Positions 42,045-44,625 of a DNA stretch of 44,625 bases are shown here, piece by piece. The notes below the pieces were generated by a model that saw only the letters and a program-made list of their open reading frames with translations, was not told the DNA's origin and did not search any database. Made by a program: the position numbers and the translations under genes. The DNA is from an uncultured Dorea sp. (GTDB taxonomy: Bacteria > Bacillota > Clostridia > Lachnospirales > Lachnospiraceae), in contig CAMSTW010000023.1 of assembly GCA_947063855.1 (NCBI GenBank), positions 1 through 44,625 of the forward strand. The letters are read 5' to 3'. Positions within the stretch are counted from its first letter, which is position 1; the number at the start of each line of letters is the position of its first letter.

Positions 42045-42230
42045 TTTTTCAATTTACTGCACCAGCCGCTTCCTATGCTTCTCCAAACAAGCAACGGCAG
42101 TTTCCAAGGAGAATCCAATCCTTTCCTGCAGCTTTTTCAATATTGCCGCATCATCCAGACCAAATTCCCATCCCATTTCTATAATTTCTTCTGCTCTTCC
42201 TTTACGGATCAGTTTCTCAGATTCTGTCTC
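42045..42230 (-). pseudogene. Rpn-family type A 3' fragment
   Basis: It encodes the last 60 codons or so of type A (EMGWEFGLDDAAILKKLQER and onward) with no upstream part. Its left edge adjoins R2 (41987-42049). It is one of three type A C-terminal fragments in this region. Confidence 0.85.
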
Positions 42231-42398
42231 GGCAAGTTCAGTTTGTTTCTTAATCTATTTTGTTTAACTCCCTATATCTAATTGCCAAGTTTATACTTCA
42301 ATTATGCACCATATTTAGGCTTACTGATTTTCTGTTGCCAAAGTGTTGCCATGAACAAATTATAACTATAAATGCTCAAAAGGTCAATATATTGATAT

Positions 42399-43301
42399 TT
42401 AAGAAATTGCATATTCCACATATGTCTTGTCTTTGCTTTTACAAATGATAATGCCAATAGACGGATTTTCCTCCGACAGTTTTATCTGCTCATCCAGTGC
42501 TGTTAGGTACAGTTGCATTTTCCCAGCATACTCCGCCTCGAACTCGCCTATTTTCAATTCGATTGCTACCAAGCTCCTCAATCTTCTGTGAAAAAGGAAT
42601 AAATCAATATATAAATCCCGGCTGCCAACGGTCAGATGGTATTGATTGCCGATAAATGTAAAATCCCCGCCCATCTCTATCAGAAATGCCCTAATATTGT
42701 TTACTAACTGCATTTCCAACTCATGCTCAGAGTATTCCGGCGACAGTTCCGCAAAGTCAAAGGTATATTCATCTTTTACTGCCAGTTTTGCCTGTGCTCT
42801 ACGTTCTTCCGGCAGTGTCAAATCAAAATTCGTCTGGTTTAATAAATACTTCTCATAAGTCTGTGCCTCAATAAAATTTGCCAAAATACGTTTTGTCCAT
42901 CCATACCGCTTTGCCATCTGGATGTAGAATTCCCTCTGCAAATCGTCTTTGCATTTCTCCATAATGACAACGTTATTGCTCCAGCTAATTTCTCGCACCA
43001 GTGGCGCGAGCTTTTCAGAATCACGGTAACTTAGGTAAAAGTTCCGCATCCTCCAGAGGTTTGCCGCAGAATATCCCTTTGCTCCCGGAAACTCTTTCTG
43101 CAACTCCTTTGACAAAATTTTTACAATGGATTTGCCCCATCCGTTGATTTCCTGCTGCCTGTATATCTCCCCGCCAATCTCCCAATAAAGGTTGATGGTC
43201 TCCGCATTCATTATTTTCAGGATATGATGCTGCTTTTTATGTATCAGTTCCTTCACGTCATTTACCAAAGGCTCATAGCCTGCAATTTCCACTCCGCCCA
43301 T
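42399..43301 (-). CDS. YhcG/DUF1016 family PD-(D/E)XK nuclease, C-terminus shortened
   Basis: The product has 300 residues. The N-terminal DUF1016 domain (about 10-160) includes WEIGGEIYRQQ and GWGKSIVKILSKELQ. The C-terminal nuclease domain has GSRDLYIDLFLFHRRLRSLV and AIELKIGEFEAEYAGKMQLY, with Asp and E..K as active-site candidates. Full family members are about 340-360 residues, so about 45 are missing after KTYVEYAIS, directly before a stop. The active-site core appears intact. YhcG-like nucleases can act as structure-specific or phage-defence enzymes. The start overlaps the HTH fragment in front by 40 bases. Confidence 0.85.
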   Translation of the reverse strand: MGGVEIAGYEPLVNDVKELIHKKQHHILKIMNAETINLYWEIGGEIYRQQEINGWGKSIVKILSKELQKEFPGAKGYSAANLWRMRNFYLSYRDSEKLAPLVREISWSNNVVIMEKCKDDLQREFYIQMAKRYGWTKRILANFIEAQTYEKYLLNQTNFDLTLPEERRAQAKLAVKDEYTFDFAELSPEYSEHELEMQLVNNIRAFLIEMGGDFTFIGNQYHLTVGSRDLYIDLFLFHRRLRSLVAIELKIGEFEAEYAGKMQLYLTALDEQIKLSEENPSIGIIICKSKDKTYVEYAIS

Positions 43302-43515
43302 TCTTTCTCCAATTCTCGCACCACTGGCGCGAGTTTTATAAATTCAACCATCTCACAAATATTTTCAATAACGCCCTGCCTATTCTTCCCCCGGCGGGGG
43401 AATACCAGCAAATCTTGTATCTCACACCCTAACACCGTACACAGTTTACATAGCACATATACATCCAGCCGGGTAATGCTGTTCGTGCAGTAATTATCTA
43501 TCTGTTTCCAGTTCA
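43262..43515 (-). pseudogene. HTH regulator fragment fused to Rpn debris
   Basis: The frame 43262-43693 reads, from its start, the R1/repeat sequence, a piece of Rpn type A (IIYIKRTDNTL..ITYIFPDGQK), then a new segment from MNWKQIDNYCTNSITRLDVY with VLCKLCTVLGCEIQDLLVFP, the C-terminal part of an XRE/Cro-type helix-turn-helix domain. Its end overlaps the YhcG gene. The HTH part lacks its own N-terminus, so it is likely a truncated regulator or antitoxin of the nuclease. Confidence 0.65.
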
Positions 43516-43611
43516 TTTCTGCCTTCTGCCCATCTGGAAATATATAGGTGATCACTGTTGTCCCTAGCGTGTTATCCGTCCTCTTAATATAGATTATTGC
43601 AAATGTTGTGT

Positions 43612-43648
43612 GTGCCAATGCCCTCTGGCGGGCTTCTCTCATTTCTAC
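43612..43648 (-). CRISPR. single CRISPR-like repeat B with leader-like flank
   Basis: One copy of the 37-bp repeat, two or three differences from the array repeats, followed on its right by R1 copy 3. No spacer or second repeat is found to its left. Confidence 0.5.
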
Positions 43649-43770
43649 GGTACCCTCTGGGAAGCCCCTGTTTATAAGTCTTCCCAGCTCCATTTTTGCA
43701 AGTAATTCACAGAATATTCTGATATTTTACTTTTTTTGCCTATTTTTTTGGCTCGTCACTTTCTTCTTCG
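43649..43770. repeat. leader-like repeat element R1, copy 3
   Basis: Matches 39906-40027 closely. It ends 18 bases before the type A fragment at 43788. Confidence 0.8.
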
Positions 43771-43787
43771 CACTTTTATTTTTCAAT

Positions 43788-44080
43788 TTACTGCACAAGC
43801 TGCTTCCTATGCCGCTCCAAACAAGCAACGGCAGTTTCCAAGGAGAATCCAATCCTTTCCTGCAGCTTTTTCAATATTGCCGCATCATCCAGACCAAATT
43901 CCCATCCCATTTCTATAATTTCTTCTGCTCTTCCTTCCGCTCTTCCTTGCGCTCTTCCTTCACGGATCAGTTTCTCAGATTCTGTCTCAATCACTGCTCC
44001 GCCCATTATGATCACGAGCCTTTCTTCGTTTTTGTTTCCGTTTGTGATGTGGGTAATGATAGTATTTGCAAATCCCCTAA
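43788..44080 (-). pseudogene. Rpn-family type A 3' fragment
   Basis: It encodes the last 95 codons or so of type A (NTIITHITNGNKNEERL, then MGGAVIETESEKLI and onward). The upstream boundary lies near 44080, after which the sequence is unrelated. No start is available. Confidence 0.82.
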
Positions 44081-44141
44081 GATCTATCTCTAAATTCTTT
44101 AATTCTCCTTAGAACCTCTTATCATTTTATATACCACAAAA

Positions 44142-44552
44142 TTATTCTAATAATTTTACAAACTCATCCGGACTATAAACCTTTGTTTTGGCCGCCTTAA
44201 AATCTTTCAAATTACACGTCACCAAACAATCTGCATTTACCATTCTTGCACATTCATCCTGCAGGCAGTCCTCAAAATCTTTAAACTGTATATTATCTAT
44301 CGCCTCTAAAACCTGCTCATGTGAGGCGCCTGCAACCGTCAATATTCTACAAATATCCTTTAACCACATTCTCTTTCCTTCATCTGGAATCCGAAGCGAA
44401 TACCATATTATAGGTAAAGAATGAAAAGCAATATATCCATCAAATCTTCCTTGAGAACATAAATCTATAACTACCTTTGAAGAATCCCGAAACCTATCCT
44501 CACGATCAGTAATATAGTTTAATATTACATTAGCGTCAATTAATGCAACCAT
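44142..44552 (-). CDS. PIN-domain toxin (VapC-like)
   Basis: The ATG at 44552 gives about 136 residues; a longer frame starts at 44594. The PIN pattern is present: VALIDANVILNYITDREDRF with the first Asp, a Glu in a helix (EGKRMW to VLEAI), and Asp residues at FKDFEDCLQDECAR and NADCLVTCNLKDF (two Asps of the active site). Such toxins cut RNA, often tRNA or rRNA, and are held by an antitoxin encoded just upstream. The start overlaps the antitoxin end by 17 bases. A GGAAGAG ribosome binding site precedes it. Confidence 0.85.
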   Translation of the reverse strand: MVALIDANVILNYITDREDRFRDSSKVVIDLCSQGRFDGYIAFHSLPIIWYSLRIPDEGKRMWLKDICRILTVAGASHEQVLEAIDNIQFKDFEDCLQDECARMVNADCLVTCNLKDFKAAKTKVYSPDEFVKLLE

Positions 44553-44625
44553 ATTTCTCTTCCATAGCTTCCTTTCTGATTTGTTCATAGTCATAATTGG
44601 GGGGGAATGGATACTTTTTCTTCAA
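44536..44625 (-). CDS. antitoxin of the PIN toxin, 5' part outside the window
   Basis: Reading from the right edge in the frame of 44623-44625 gives 29 codons: KKKYPFPPNYDYEQIRKEAM and then EEKYGCIN, ending in TGA at 44536-44538. The C-terminal helix is the usual toxin-binding tail of small antitoxins. It overlaps the PIN toxin start. The N-terminal DNA-binding part is not in the window. Confidence 0.6.
   Translation of the reverse strand: MKKKYPFPPNYDYEQIRKEAMEEKYGCIN

Overview
This looks like an accessory-rich chromosomal window from a low-to-mid GC Gram-positive anaerobe of the class Clostridia, most likely Lachnospiraceae. That placement is an inference from MecA, BofA, a YaaL/DUF2508 protein, a GH18 protein with an SH3 domain, a PerR-type Fur protein beside a rubredoxin-fused rubrerythrin, and a clostridial Tad/Flp cluster.

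Layout. (1) 1-7126, minus strand: part of a Tad/Flp pilus operon in transcription order TadZ-like ATPase, CpaF/TadA, TadB, TadC, Flp1-like pilin, DUF5702-type protein and a TadE-like pseudopilin cut by the left edge. Short repeats lie in its gaps. (2) 7.3-20.0 kb: housekeeping and stress genes. These are bofA, a divergent DUF2508 gene, a minus-strand run (GH18/SH3 protein, Amidase_3, Sua5-type threonylcarbamoyl-AMP synthase), mecA, a DUF1858 protein, a secreted NlpC/P60 hydrolase, perR, rubrerythrin and an AI-2E family transporter. Between rubrerythrin and the transporter are toxin-antitoxin-like pieces separated by decayed copies of the rubrerythrin 3' end. (3) 20.0-37.3 kb, minus strand: one 17-kb surface-structure operon. 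It starts with an unknown 151-residue protein and a coiled-coil protein, then type I signal peptidase, a 2143-residue adhesin, an LPXTG major pilin, two class C sortases, a SpaA-like protein, two SipW-dependent TasA/CalY-like proteins, a surface protein with a variant sorting signal, a MucBP-like membrane protein and a SipW-type signal peptidase. It therefore joins sortase-pilus parts with SipW/TasA-type fibre parts. (4) 37.5-44.6 kb: a mosaic of complete and broken Rpn/PD-(D/E)XK transposase-family genes of two types, a shortened YhcG/DUF1016 nuclease with an HTH fragment in front, a PIN toxin with the end of its overlapping antitoxin, and a small CRISPR-like array (three 36-37 bp repeats, two spacers). 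Two single repeats each carry the same flanking leader-like sequence.

Most unusual points: the hybrid pilus/TasA operon; the giant adhesin, with six His/Cys repeats, a CHAP-like domain missing both catalytic residues and a ricin-type lectin inserted inside a SpaA fold; and the dispersed leader-repeat units tied to Rpn gene ends. All assignments come from reading the sequence by eye; no database search was run.
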